Notes: generated from the sequence alone by a model not told the origin. A DNA stretch of 63,173 nucleotides from Marseilla massiliensis (GCF_016899955.1 NZ_JACJJL010000023.1:1-63173); one strand, 5' to 3'. Positions 35,065 through 44,930 are shown, numbered from the stretch's first letter. Made by a program: numbers and translations.

Positions 35065-35907
35065 TCAATGCAAGTCAAAGCTCTCGCCGTTGGCCTTAGC
35101 CCAGTCTACAAACGCCTTTTCCATGTCCTTTATCAGCTTCATGGGGTCTGAGGCCATGCATGACGCAGCTTTGAGCTGGGCCCGGTAACTGTCAGAGCGC
35201 ATAAGCAGTATCACGCAGTCGAGCTCCGACTCGCTGACACTGCCCACAAACCTGTTGAGCATCAAGGCCTTGGTCATGCCGGTAACAAAGCCCAACACGG
35301 TCTTCACCTTGTCTTCGTCGACGCCCACGCCAACCTTAGCCAGCACATTGTCGACGGCCGAAGTCATAAGCTGCTCCGTACCGCTGGCCTGCCAATATGC
35401 CTCAAACTTCTCCTTGTATGCCTCGGTACACTCGGCCACCGACGGCAGCGTGGGTTGGCGCCCATCCTTCAGAGCGCCGAAAGCCGACGACATTGTGGGC
35501 ATTATGTCCTTTACTATGTCTGCGTAAAGCGAAGAGATGTGGGCGTTGGCCTGCCTTATGTCGGGGCGCGCCAAGAGCCCGGCCAGCCCCACCAGTTGCT
35601 GTTCAGACACATTCTCGCGGAAGCATGGCAAGGCCATGTCAACCATGTCGTCGCCATATTGCGTGGCGATATACCTGTCGAGGCTTTTCTCAAGGCGCAA
35701 CGCCTCCTCGCTGCTCACACCGTGCCGGCTGCGCGACAACGCCCCGGCAACAAACATTTTCATCTGCGACTTCCTGATGGCCATGCTGGCACTATCAGCA
35801 AACAACACCTGCTTAAGTGCCTCACGGTAGCGGTCGGTGGCAGCCCCGGCGGTGCCTCCGACCATCAACGCCATGGCTGCGGCCATCAAAATCCTGTTCA
35901 TTCTCAT
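35065..35907 (-). CDS. Secreted helical protein of unknown function
   Basis: 280 aa. Signal peptide MRMNRILMAAAMALMVGGTAGA; the rest is almost wholly alpha-helical and charged (YREALKQVLFADSASMAIRKSQMKMFVAGAL, LEKSLDRYIATQYGDDMVD). I do not recognise a family with confidence; the pattern recalls periplasmic DUF2059-like helical proteins. It stands alone between a convergent and a divergent neighbour. Confidence 0.7.
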   Translation of the reverse strand: MRMNRILMAAAMALMVGGTAGAATDRYREALKQVLFADSASMAIRKSQMKMFVAGALSRSRHGVSSEEALRLEKSLDRYIATQYGDDMVDMALPCFRENVSEQQLVGLAGLLARPDIRQANAHISSLYADIVKDIMPTMSSAFGALKDGRQPTLPSVAECTEAYKEKFEAYWQASGTEQLMTSAVDNVLAKVGVGVDEDKVKTVLGFVTGMTKALMLNRFVGSVSESELDCVILLMRSDSYRAQLKAASCMASDPMKLIKDMEKAFVDWAKANGESFDLH

Positions 35908-36563
35908 AAGTCAATGCTGTGTATATGGTGGTTATTTCGTTCGAGAGCCATGCACACTGCGCTACGCAACGCGCGTCTCAACAGTGGCCGACCGGACAAA
36001 GATAGCTATTTTTTGCTACAAACAGCACTGCCATGGCCTGAAAAAAACTCTTTCCCACGGTTTGTAACGGCGGAAAGGCCCGCCTACCCACACCTACGGC
36101 AGCAACCTCACGCCCACGCCGCCTTGGCGCCACCACCACGCCCCGGGCAGCGCATGGCGCAACCGCCTGTCTGACAGCGGATTGCAATACAGCCCGTTTG
36201 GGCCTGCAAAACGGGCCGTATTGAAGCCCAAAACAGGCCGTTATGCACCACAAAACGGCCCATACTGCCATCTGCCACTGCAGCATAGGCGGCACGGTTG
36301 CCGCCAGCCGACCTTCAAGCGCAGTCTGCTTTGTAATGTTTTTCTACCAAATATGCGCTTCGCGAGGCAATCCGCCACACAAGCAACCGGCGCCGAATCC
36401 ACCGGCATACGGGCACGGGGAAGGCGTTTTTTTTGTTAAAACAAATAAAAAATGCCGCTTATTCCGGCTTTTTGATTATAATTGGACTCGAAATGAAAAC
36501 ATATCGGCAAAAGGCCCTACAAGCGAAGGCAGTAAGCCCGACAGACAAAAACGATACAGAGAT
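35908..36563. other. Gene-free divergent region
   Basis: Holds the array at 36187-36274 and an AT-rich hairpin at 36423-36456 (GGCG-T8-GTT opposite AACAAATAAAAAATGCC) about 110 bp before the ADP-ribosylglycohydrolase start. No gene seen. Confidence 0.5.
36187..36274. repeat. 22-bp palindromic array 6 (4 units)
   Basis: Units start at 36187, 36209, 36231 and 36253 with cores ACAGCCCGTTT, ACGGGCCGTATTG, ACAGGCCGTTATGCA and ACGGCCCATACTGC. It lies between divergently transcribed genes. Confidence 0.87.
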
Positions 36564-37403
36564 ATGTTAGGAGCAATAGTTGGAGACGTGGCCGGTTCTG
36601 TATATGAATCGAGCCGAATGAAATGCAGCGACCCAAGCAAGATAACGCTGTTCATGGCCACGAGCCGCTTCACCGACGACTCGGTGATGACGCTCGCCGT
36701 GGCCCGGTGGCTTACAGACAGCCGCGACAAGAGCGCGGCCTCGCTCGTTGAAGCCATGCAGAAACTGGGCCGCAAGTATCCCAACGCAGGCTATGGGCCG
36801 GCCTTCGCCCGCTGGTTGGCCGCCGACAACCCCAAGCCCTACGGCAGCTGGGGCAACGGCGCGGCCATGCGCGTGAGCCCGGCTGGGCTTTATGCCACCA
36901 CCCTCGACGAGGCACTGCGGCTGGCAACGGTGTCGGCAACGGTGTCTCACGACCATCCCGAGGCCGTCGGGGCGGCCCGGGCCGTGGCCGCGGCGGTGTT
37001 CATGGCGCGCCACGGGGCCGGCAACGCCGAGATTCGGACTTATGTGGAAAACAGTTTCGGCTACGACCTGAGCCGCACCATCGGCGAGATAAGGCCTGCC
37101 TACGCGTGGGATGTGTCGTGCCGGGGCTCCGTGCCCGAGGCCATCACGGCCTTCCTCGATGCCGACAGCGTGGAGCAGGCCGTGCGGCTGGCCATCTCGC
37201 TGGGCGGCGACGCCGACACGCAGGCAGCCATAGCCGCAGCGATAGCCGCAGCGCGGTGGCCCGTGCCCGACTGGATGGAGCAGGAATGCCGCCGCAAGCT
37301 CACACCCGAACAGGCTGCCATCATCGACAGTTTCGAGGGCGCCGCAGCCGACAGGGCCGCCGGCCGGGCCACTATGCAGACGCGGCCCGGCGCCACCCAC
37401 TGA
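36564..37403 (+). CDS. ADP-ribosylglycohydrolase family protein
   Basis: 279 aa from ATG 36564 (MLGAIVGDVAGSVYE), which puts the conserved GDxxGS near the N-terminus. FTDDSVMTLA and SLGGDADTQAAIAAAIA are the two Asp-rich metal-binding motifs of DraG-like ADP-ribosylglycohydrolases, which bind two Mg ions and remove ADP-ribose from proteins or small molecules. The target here is unknown. Confidence 0.9.
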   Translation: MLGAIVGDVAGSVYESSRMKCSDPSKITLFMATSRFTDDSVMTLAVARWLTDSRDKSAASLVEAMQKLGRKYPNAGYGPAFARWLAADNPKPYGSWGNGAAMRVSPAGLYATTLDEALRLATVSATVSHDHPEAVGAARAVAAAVFMARHGAGNAEIRTYVENSFGYDLSRTIGEIRPAYAWDVSCRGSVPEAITAFLDADSVEQAVRLAISLGGDADTQAAIAAAIAAARWPVPDWMEQECRRKLTPEQAAIIDSFEGAAADRAAGRATMQTRPGATH

Positions 37404-37455
37404 GGTGCCGCCGGGCCGCAGCCGCCGTCATGCCCGCCGGGCATGGCCATGCGGG

Positions 37456-38535
37456 TCAGAGCTTAATCTTTCCCGGGAAGTCGCGCTGGTTTTTCTTCCA
37501 GTACTCCTCGAGCCTCTTGGCCTCTTTCTTTGTGAGCCACGTCACCGCCCCATGCTTCTGTCCGTCGAAGTTGGTGCGCTTCATCACGCCCTCGTCGAAG
37601 CGGCCCAGGGGCTTGAACGTCTCGAGGTCGGTGGTCTCCGAGAAGCCGAAGTTCATCGGGTTGGCGCGATAAACGTCGTACATCAGAATCCATTTGTCCT
37701 GCCCTATCAGCTTATAGACACTCGGAGCCTCACACCCAATCTTCTCCGGGTCGCACAGGCGGTCGTCAAACGTCCACGGGCCGGTGATGCTCTTCGACGT
37801 GGCCTGCTTCACGCCGGTCTTGCCGTCGTGAGAGCAATAGAACAGATGGAATGTGCCATCCTTGTAAACCATGTTGCCGTCGATGGCCTCCTTGCCCTCC
37901 TTCGGGTAAGTGAACAGCACCTCGGGCTTTCCCTCGGGCTTGTTGAAGTCGTCGTTAATGTAGAAGTAATAGAGCTTGGTCTTCTCCTTGCCGTGGCGCA
38001 TGGTGAAGTGCACCATGAGCTTTTTCTTCACCGGGTCGAAGCAAGTCTCGGGCGCCCAGGCGCATCCTATGTCGGCGAGCGATGGGTCGAGCTGGTCTAC
38101 GCGTATGTTTGCGCGCGTCCAGTTGATAAGGTCTTTCGACTTCATGAGCACCAGTCCGAGGTTGTTTCCCCACCCGAACTTATTCCCGTCGCGCTCCCAT
38201 TCGGTCTGGCGGAAGCCGGCTTGCTTGGCGTAAATGTGCAAGTCGGTCATGGCGAGGTAGAAAGCCCCGTCCGGCCCGCGGAAAATGTGCGGGTCGCGTA
38301 TGCCCCGCTGCATGGCGATAGTGTCGCCGGCAATCACAGGCTCGTTGTTGTTGACGGCCGTAAACGTGTGCCCGTCGTAGCTGATGGCCATGTGCAGGCT
38401 GTGCGTGTCGTCCTTGTGGTAAACCATGAGGTATGCTCCCATGTCTTTCTCCTCAGGCACATCTGCCCCCATGGCAGGTGCCGCGCCTGCAGCGAACAGC
38501 GCCGCCAGCGCAATGATTGCTTTCAGTGGTTTCAT
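37456..38535 (-). CDS. Glycoside hydrolase family 43-like enzyme
   Basis: 359 aa with signal peptide (MKPLKAIIALAALFAAGAAPAMG). The five-bladed propeller pattern is seen in QRGIRDPHIFRGPDGAFYLAMTD, LVLMKSKDLINWTRA, CAWAPETCFDPVKKKLMVHFTM and IDGNMVYKDGTFHLFYC; these blades carry the acidic catalytic residues in GH43. Likely an exo-acting arabinofuranosidase or galactosidase in the periplasm or at the surface. No SusC/SusD genes are nearby. Confidence 0.85.
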   Translation of the reverse strand: MKPLKAIIALAALFAAGAAPAMGADVPEEKDMGAYLMVYHKDDTHSLHMAISYDGHTFTAVNNNEPVIAGDTIAMQRGIRDPHIFRGPDGAFYLAMTDLHIYAKQAGFRQTEWERDGNKFGWGNNLGLVLMKSKDLINWTRANIRVDQLDPSLADIGCAWAPETCFDPVKKKLMVHFTMRHGKEKTKLYYFYINDDFNKPEGKPEVLFTYPKEGKEAIDGNMVYKDGTFHLFYCSHDGKTGVKQATSKSITGPWTFDDRLCDPEKIGCEAPSVYKLIGQDKWILMYDVYRANPMNFGFSETTDLETFKPLGRFDEGVMKRTNFDGQKHGAVTWLTKKEAKRLEEYWKKNQRDFPGKIKL

Positions 38536-39301
38536 CTGTAATGGCTATTTTAATTATTGATATACTGTCTTGAGGCATGGCCGCCGGGGCGCCCGCCATT
38601 GCAAGCGAGGTGTGGCGGCAATGCCTTTGCGGTGCAAAGTTACAACAAGTCCGACATTTCCACAAACCAGGCGCCATATTTATTGCCCACAACGCCCATG
38701 ATTTTCCACCTGGCCCCACCGCCATCACAGCCCAATAGACACTGAATGCAGCGATGTGGCACGCCATGAGGCATGCCGCAAACAGCCGTACCTGGCACCA
38801 CCAACGAACAGCCCGCCAACAACCTGTGCCACAACCAGTTAGGCATAGAGTTCGTTTTGCATTCCCAAACGGCCCGTTTCATGGTGTAACATAGGCCATT
38901 CGGGAATGCAAAACGGGCCGTATGACAGCGCCGTTACGGCCGTGCCGCCGCAACGTCGGGCTACGACAACGACAATGATGGCCTCATGACGTGGCGCATA
39001 AACAAAAACACTTGCACGGCTACGGCACGCAATAGCATACTGGCCGACAGCGTGCCGGAACACGCTTCGGAAGCAGGCGCCTCGCATTACGTTTCGTTAA
39101 CATCCTGACTATCAGCAGGGCTGCAAGTGTTAAATAACCAACAAATTGTGTTAACCCCGCTCGATTTTCATGAAATATTTGCTACCTTTGCAACGTTCAA
39201 GCAAAAACGAGGAATATGACATGGCTATAATTGGGTTATAATTATTATGTCATTCCTTTGCACAATGGACGTTATTCTCACTCGAACCAATAACGATTAT
39301 A
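38536..39301. other. Gene-free divergent region
   Basis: Holds array 7 (38845-38932). A TACCTTTG box near 39183 may be the -7 element of the M23-LysM gene, with no clear -33 element. AT-rich in its last ~150 bp. Confidence 0.5.
38845..38932. repeat. 22-bp palindromic array 7 (4 units)
   Basis: Units start at 38845, 38867, 38889 and 38911. TGCATTCCC (38858-38866) is the reverse complement of GGGAATGCA (38902-38910) in a non-adjacent unit, so units can pair across the array. It lies between divergent genes. Confidence 0.87.
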
Positions 39302-40240
39302 ATGATTAGAAAGTTAAAGACAGCCGTTATATTAGCCTTGATGTCAGTGAGCGCACTTCCAATTGCAGGACAAGACCTGCTGGCACGACAGGCACCGATA
39401 GACAGAAGGATGAAAGCAGTGGACTCTGTTGCGCTGCACAGGCTTATCCAGAACGAGCAACTTGAATCGCCCGCAGCCGACCTCTACGCCGACTGGGACA
39501 ACAAATATGCCCACCGCGCCACCGAGCTGCCCGACTCGTTCCGCATCGACCTGCGCCACTTCTGCATGCCAACGACGAGCCGCGTGCTTACATCCAACTT
39601 CGGCGCAAGATGGGGAAGGCAGCACAAGGGGCTCGACATCAAGGTGTATATAGGCGACACCATTAGGGCTGCATTCAGCGGTAAGGTGAGAATAGTGAAA
39701 TACGAAGCCCGCGGCTACGGCAAATACGTGGTAATACGCCATTACAACGGGCTTGAGACCATCTACGGGCACATGTCGAAGCAGCTCGTGGAAGAAAACC
39801 AGGAGGTGCGCGCAGGCGACCCGATTGGCCTCGGCGGCAACACCGGCAGAAGCACGGGGTCGCACCTTCACTTCGAGACAAGGCTCTGCGGGGTGGCCCT
39901 CAACCCCACCCTCATGTTTGATTTCGTCAACCAAGACGTCGTAAGCGACTTCTACATGTTCCGCCGCGACAGCTACCAGAGCGAAGGGCTGGCTGCCAAC
40001 AAGCTACGCGGGGTGGGCGCGCAGGAAGTTGACAACGACGACAGCGAAGACGAGGAACTGGCAACCACGGCGCCGGCGGCAAAGGTGGAGCGCACCATTC
40101 GCTACCACAAGGTGCGCCGCGGCGAGACTCTGGGCCACATAGCGCGCAAGCGCAACACTACCGTCAACGAGCTTTGCCGCCTCAACCACATCAGCAAGAG
40201 CACAAGGCTCATGCCGGGCCAGATACTGAAATACAACTGA
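39302..40240 (+). CDS. Secreted M23 peptidase with C-terminal LysM domain
   Basis: 312 aa. Signal peptide (to about residue 23). The M23 domain has HKGLDIKVYIGD and SHLHFETRLCG (complete zinc site), and YGKYVVIRHYNGLETIYGHMSKQLV. The C-terminal LysM is YHKVRRGETLGHIARKRNTTVNELCRLN (about 265-310), which binds peptidoglycan glycan strands. Likely a murein endopeptidase or an activator at the septum. Strong terminator follows. Confidence 0.93.
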   Translation: MIRKLKTAVILALMSVSALPIAGQDLLARQAPIDRRMKAVDSVALHRLIQNEQLESPAADLYADWDNKYAHRATELPDSFRIDLRHFCMPTTSRVLTSNFGARWGRQHKGLDIKVYIGDTIRAAFSGKVRIVKYEARGYGKYVVIRHYNGLETIYGHMSKQLVEENQEVRAGDPIGLGGNTGRSTGSHLHFETRLCGVALNPTLMFDFVNQDVVSDFYMFRRDSYQSEGLAANKLRGVGAQEVDNDDSEDEELATTAPAAKVERTIRYHKVRRGETLGHIARKRNTTVNELCRLNHISKSTRLMPGQILKYN

Positions 40241-40265
40241 CATACTTATATAATAGCGCTCAAAG

Positions 40266-40312
40266 GCAACGTGGGAGACAGTGTTTGATGCACTGTCTCC
40301 CACGTTGCTTTT
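40266..40312 (+). terminator. Terminator of the M23-LysM gene
   Basis: Perfect 18-bp stem GCAACGTGGGAGACAGTG / CACTGTCTCCCACGTTGC, 7-nt loop, then TTTT. Confidence 0.92.
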
Positions 40313-40424
40313 GCCATCGGGGCAGATGCTGCAGGCCCACATGCCCCATGCGGCTGCACATACCGGCCCACGGCATGCATGCCCCCGGCCGCGAGCATGG
40401 CTCACCAGATAAATCCAAGAGGCT

Positions 40425-40825
40425 TTTTAGGAGTTAAGGAGTTAGGAAGTAAAGGAGTTAAGACAATAAGTAGCTGTTCAAAATTAACCGATACAATAGA
40501 CCTTGCAGGTGTACTCTATATCTTTGCCACCATCTTGTGTACTCTTTCGGGCCGCATGCCAAAGTCTCATCGGTGGCGTAGCCCGCTACGCTCTCTCTTC
40601 GGACTTTGGCATGCATCTCCGAAATAGCGCACAATTTGATGGCAATTAATTTTGAACACCTACTTAGTTTTGGGTTTATTTTGGAGGCGGGAGACAGGAA
40701 ACAGGAGTACAGACAATAGCTATGGAAACATGGAAGCCATGGGAGCATGAGGAAAGTGTTGCAGGAAGATAGTCAAATTCTATTGTCTTAACTCCTTTAC
40801 TCCCTAACTCCTTAACTCCCCAAAA
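40425..40825. repeat. Outer inverted repeat of GGAGTTAA-type motifs around a MITE
   Basis: Left arm 40425-40467 is built from GGAGTTAAGGAGTTAG, GAAGTAAA, GGAGTTAA, GACAATA. The right arm 40781-40825 is its imperfect reverse complement (about 40 of 45 match). Between them are the 198-bp element at 40468-40665 and ~115 bp with poly-purine words (GGAGGCGGGAGACAGGAAAC). No ORF inside. Confidence 0.8.
40468..40665. mobile_element. MITE-like element, 198 bp
   Basis: 20-bp terminal inverted repeats with one mismatch: AAGTAGCTGTTCAAAATTAA at 40468-40487 and TTAATTTTGAACACCTACTT at 40646-40665. Inside is a 13-bp inverted repeat GCATGCCAAAGTC (40554-40566) / GACTTTGGCATGC (40602-40614) and a smaller hairpin GCGTAGC / GCTACGC. 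There is no coding capacity. It sits immediately inside the left arm of the outer inverted repeat. Confidence 0.7.
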
Positions 40826-40879
40826 GCCCCCCTATGTTTATCGGGTGTTCCCTGACATTGCCATCAAGGCCAAGGCCAA

Positions 40880-43840
40880 TCAGCCGAAGAGCACCACACC
40901 CTCCTGCTTCTTGCCGTCCATCATTATCTTCAGCGGCCGTTCGAAACGCACATGGCGCACATAAGCCGTCTCATCCACAGCCGGCATGGCATCGAGCACG
41001 TCGGCCCTGAGCAGCCCGTCGCCACGGTATGTGTTGATGGTGAAGTAGCCCACGCCAAACGACGTGAGGTTCTGGAAGAAGTGAGTGCCCTGACTCGGGT
41101 CGACGCGATAGTTCTTCAAGCCTGCCTCGACGATGACCCTTGCGGCGCTGATGTGCGGCCATTTGACCGGGATGCCAAGCCACGGGTCGCTCGATCCCCA
41201 TCGTCCCGGGCCCACAAGCACATAATTGCGGCCCTCGGCCAGGAACTTCCTGTTGAGTCGCTCAATCTCGCATGCGATGGCAGGGTTGTTGGATGCCGTG
41301 AAGTCGTCGCCCGTCTTGACATACACAACATCGGTCACGTCTTCGCTGATGCCGTGTCCCAACGAGTTGTGCGAGCGCAGCAGGCAGCGCGAGTCGGGTA
41401 TCGAGGCCACGTCTTCGTCAAGCATCTGCTTGCTGTCGACAATGGGCCTGATTTGCAACAGGTTCAGTTCGCCGGTCTTGTCGGGGCCGAGGTTGCACGC
41501 AAACTCAATCTCAACGGGGCGCCTCATCTCCTCCGTTCCAAGCTTCTGAACCATCTGCAACAGTTCCGGCAACGGGAAGACGCCGTGCTGCAGCACCCCG
41601 CAGAAGGTGATGACCTTGCGCCCTCCCTCGTAGATGCCGTCGCGGATGACCTGGTCGTAAGGGTCGAACGTCGAGGCGATGTACTGCAGCGAGCCATCCT
41701 TGTCGGCCTCCTTTACCCTCAGGTTGAGAATGTTGAAACCGTCGTCCACCTTGAACCCGCCCCCGATGTCGGTCATGTCGAGCGCGTAGAAGCGCGTCTG
41801 GGTTTCCCGCAGGGCCATTTCCATCTCGCTGGTCTGCAGCACCTGGCTCGGGTGATAGGGGCAAACGCGCAGCGTCTGGCCCCCGTCAACTATATACTTG
41901 CCCAATCCGAGGGCCAGGTTGACAATACCCTCCTCTGCCTTTTCCTCGCCTATGGGGTAGTAATTGAGCGACCTCAGCACACCGCTGAAGCTCGGGTAGA
42001 ACCTGTCGCCATATCGCCTGCCCACCACCTCCTGCAGTATGACGGCCATTTTCTCCTGGTCTATGATGTTGCTCGTGGCAGTCATGTAAGCCTTCGAGTC
42101 GCGGTAGTATACCGATGCGTACACTCCCTTGATGGCAGAGGCCAGCATGCGCAGCATCTCATACTTGTCGTCGAGATACGGAATCATGTATGTCGAGTAT
42201 ATTCCGGCAAAGGGTTGGTAGTGACTGTCTTCCAGAAGCGACGACGACCTGATGGCTATAGGTGCCTTGACGGCATCGAAGAACGTGAAGAAGTCGGCAA
42301 TGAGCGAGTCTGGCAGTTGCGCCCTGAGGAAGTGCGACAGTATTTCCTCGTCGCTGGCATCGCTCAGTGCCACCTGGTAAAGGTTGTTCTTGTCCATGAA
42401 ATCGTCGAAGACGTCGGTGCAGAGCACCAGTGTCTTCGGTATGCAAACGGCCGCCCCGGTATACTGGTTGAGCTCGGGGTGGCGCTTGATGATATTGTCA
42501 AGGAAAGCCAGTCCGCGCCCCTTGCCGCCGAGCGAGCCGTCGCCGATGCGCGCGAAGTGGCCGTAGGCGTCAAACTTCCCCCGGTCGAATACAGCCACCA
42601 CGCCAATGTTCTTCATCCGCCTGTACTGCACAATGGCGTCGAATATAATCTGTCGGTGCGCGTCGACGTCCTGCAGCTTGTGCCATGTGACGTGTTTCAG
42701 GAATGCCGACACGGGGAAGATGGCCCTGGCCGACAGCCATCGGCTCATGTGGTTGCGGCTCACGTGGTAGAGCATCGAGTCGTTGGGTATGGTAAAGATA
42801 TTGTCCTGCAACTCCTTGAGGCTGTGTATGCGCAGAATCTCCTTGCCCGTTTTCGGGTCGTGGAACACAAAGTCGCCGAAGCCCATGTGCTCCTCCATGA
42901 GGCGTCGCAGGTCGATGTCCATCTTCTTCGAGTTCTTGTCTACGAAGCGGAAGCCCTCGGCCTCGGCCTTGAAACGGTTGTCCGACTCGGCGCTCTGCAG
43001 TATCAGCGGCACATACTCGTCGCGTTTCCTTATCTCGCGCAGCAGCTTGAGCCCGGCCTCTGGGTCTTTCGCGCCATCTTTCGGGAAGCGCGCGTCGCTT
43101 ATTATGCCCAGCGCATTGTCGCCATACCGGTCGTACAGCTCCATGGCCTCCTCGTAAGTGCGCGCCAGCAACACCTTTGGCCGCCCCCTCTTCCGCTGCG
43201 CCGCGGCATGCGGGTTGAGCGCCTCGGTAGAGAAGCGCTTGGCCTGCAGCAGTATGTAGTTGTATAGATTGGGCAGTATGGAGGAGTAAAACCGTATGCC
43301 GTCTTCCACAAGCAGAATCATCTGCACGCCGGCTTCGGCCATGTCGTGCTCTATGTTCATCTTGTCTTCGATGAGCTTTATGATGGAGAGGATGAGGTTG
43401 GTGTTGCCCAGCCAGCAGAACACGTAGTCGAACATCGACAGGTCTTCGTTCTCCATCCGCTTCGTGATGCCGTGCGAGAAAGGCGTGAGCACCACGCACG
43501 GCGTCGACGGCGAGGCCTCCTTCACGGCCCGGGCCACATCGAAGGCATCGTTGTCGGCATTGCCCGGCATGCATATCACAAGGTCAATGTCGGTGGTCTT
43601 TAGCACCTTGTCAGCCTCTTCTGTCGTTGTCACCTGCGTGAACGTGGGCGGATAGCGCAGCCCCAGGTCCATGTACTCGTCGAAAATCTTCTCGTCAACG
43701 CGCCCGTCGTCCTCAAGCATGAAGGCGTCGTAGGGATTGGCCACGATAAGCACGTTGAATATGCGGCGCGTCATAAGGTTGACGAACGACACGTCTTTCA
43801 AGTAGAACTTGTTCCACTCGGGTGGTATGTTTGCTCTCAT
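40880..43840 (-). CDS. PEP-synthase-like ATP-grasp protein with two receiver-like N-terminal domains
   Basis: 986 aa. Residues ~28-170 look like a degenerate receiver (FNVLIVANPYDAF, IDLVICMPGNADN). Residues ~173-330 form a second one (VQMILLVEDGIRFYSS, LGIISDARFP with Asp249 at the phosphoacceptor position, YVPLILQSAESD). From ~430 there is the PEP/pyruvate-binding ATP-grasp domain (GDGSLGGKGRGLAFL, IAIRSSSLLEDSHYQPFAG, GELNLLQIRPIV). The swivelling phosphohistidine domain and the PEP-utilising barrel of PEP synthase are missing, so it is probably not a PEP synthase. Phosphotransfer regulated through the receivers is inference. Similar proteins are annotated in Bacteroidetes without a proven role. 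Confidence 0.75.
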   Translation of the reverse strand: MRANIPPEWNKFYLKDVSFVNLMTRRIFNVLIVANPYDAFMLEDDGRVDEKIFDEYMDLGLRYPPTFTQVTTTEEADKVLKTTDIDLVICMPGNADNDAFDVARAVKEASPSTPCVVLTPFSHGITKRMENEDLSMFDYVFCWLGNTNLILSIIKLIEDKMNIEHDMAEAGVQMILLVEDGIRFYSSILPNLYNYILLQAKRFSTEALNPHAAAQRKRGRPKVLLARTYEEAMELYDRYGDNALGIISDARFPKDGAKDPEAGLKLLREIRKRDEYVPLILQSAESDNRFKAEAEGFRFVDKNSKKMDIDLRRLMEEHMGFGDFVFHDPKTGKEILRIHSLKELQDNIFTIPNDSMLYHVSRNHMSRWLSARAIFPVSAFLKHVTWHKLQDVDAHRQIIFDAIVQYRRMKNIGVVAVFDRGKFDAYGHFARIGDGSLGGKGRGLAFLDNIIKRHPELNQYTGAAVCIPKTLVLCTDVFDDFMDKNNLYQVALSDASDEEILSHFLRAQLPDSLIADFFTFFDAVKAPIAIRSSSLLEDSHYQPFAGIYSTYMIPYLDDKYEMLRMLASAIKGVYASVYYRDSKAYMTATSNIIDQEKMAVILQEVVGRRYGDRFYPSFSGVLRSLNYYPIGEEKAEEGIVNLALGLGKYIVDGGQTLRVCPYHPSQVLQTSEMEMALRETQTRFYALDMTDIGGGFKVDDGFNILNLRVKEADKDGSLQYIASTFDPYDQVIRDGIYEGGRKVITFCGVLQHGVFPLPELLQMVQKLGTEEMRRPVEIEFACNLGPDKTGELNLLQIRPIVDSKQMLDEDVASIPDSRCLLRSHNSLGHGISEDVTDVVYVKTGDDFTASNNPAIACEIERLNRKFLAEGRNYVLVGPGRWGSSDPWLGIPVKWPHISAARVIVEAGLKNYRVDPSQGTHFFQNLTSFGVGYFTINTYRGDGLLRADVLDAMPAVDETAYVRHVRFERPLKIMMDGKKQEGVVLFG

Positions 43841-44060
43841 AGAATCACGGTTTTCAGTATTTCACGGCCCTCCGCGGCCAACATTGTCCGGCGGCATGGC
43901 GGCGTCGGGCATTACACATTGCAAATGTAGCCATAAAATCCGACATACGCAAGAACACGGGTACTGTTTTGGCAGCATGCCGCTGCATAAAATGGCAAAG
44001 GGCACAGCGCATGCCCTGCGCCGTGCCCCCAGCTTCATCCATCCATCGGAGGGGCCGCCC

Positions 44061-44930
44061 TCACCACGCCTGGGTCACCTGTCCGTCGGGCGTCACCCTG
44101 AGGTCGCGGTCGGGGTTGTCGGTGTCCACGAGATAATAGCTCTCTGTAGCGGTCTGCACATAGTCGCAGTCGTCGATGCGCGCCCCCGGCAAGGCCTGCC
44201 GAACGGCGTCGGCTACCACTGCCGGCACGTCGCGGCTGCAGTCGGTCTTGGTCATCACCCACTCGTAAGCGGCGGTGAACAACACCTCGACGCTCTTGCC
44301 GCCGTGGCGCAGGTCGACCTCTATCATGCCGTTGTCCTCGATGTCGAAGTCAACCACGGCCGCCCCGGCAAACGCTGAGTCGACGTATGCCTTGACCTCG
44401 GCCGGCATGCCCTGCTGTATCATCCCGCCGTTGCCGCTGCCTGAGCCCGAGCCTTCAACGTCGCGGTAGAGCGTGCCGCCGAGGTCGAAGTATAGGTCGT
44501 GGTCGGCCTGCCCGCGCTTCTCAACCTCTATCTTGTACACCGTCTCGTAGTCGGGGCGCTGTATCTCGTCGATGTCGTCAACCGTCCAAGCATCGAGCGC
44601 ATAGGCCGTGGCGGCATATCCCGACTGCACCGCCTGAGGCAGGTCGGCCAGGCTGCGGCCATAGTCAACCTCGGTCATGGCCCACAATCCGGCCTGCGTG
44701 TACCATGCCTCGTGGTCGCGGCCGTCCTTGCGGAACTCGGCCACATAGTAACCGCCACGCTCTGAATCCCACTCCACATAGCCCGGGTTGCCATATTGGT
44801 GAGAGAAGGCCGCCGTAACGGCGTCGGGCACGCGGGCGTAATCATCGTTGTCGTCGTCGTCGCACGACGTGAACGCCACCATACCCACTGCACAGGCCAT
44901 TGCCATTCCAATCCATTTCCATTTCTTCAT
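44061..44930 (-). CDS. PepSY-like lipoprotein (DUF2874-type)
   Basis: 289 aa. Lipoprotein signal with Cys23 (AFTSCDDDDNDD), the acidic stretch after Cys being common in Bacteroidetes surface lipoproteins. Tandem PepSY-like/BLIP-like repeats (PDAVTAAFSHQYGNPGYVEWD, AEVKAYVDSAFAGAAVVDFDIED, PAVVADAVRQALPGARIDDCDYV), each a beta-sheet packed on a helix. A serine-glycine linker (GSGSGSGNGG) separates the halves. Probable ligand-binding or inhibitor-like exported protein. Confidence 0.8.
   Translation of the reverse strand: MKKWKWIGMAMACAVGMVAFTSCDDDDNDDYARVPDAVTAAFSHQYGNPGYVEWDSERGGYYVAEFRKDGRDHEAWYTQAGLWAMTEVDYGRSLADLPQAVQSGYAATAYALDAWTVDDIDEIQRPDYETVYKIEVEKRGQADHDLYFDLGGTLYRDVEGSGSGSGNGGMIQQGMPAEVKAYVDSAFAGAAVVDFDIEDNGMIEVDLRHGGKSVEVLFTAAYEWVMTKTDCSRDVPAVVADAVRQALPGARIDDCDYVQTATESYYLVDTDNPDRDLRVTPDGQVTQAW

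Noticed and set aside
40952..43267. 771-aa ORF antisense to the PEP-synthase-like gene
   Set aside because: It is the mirror frame of a GC-rich coding sequence. The opposite strand has clear ATP-grasp motifs.
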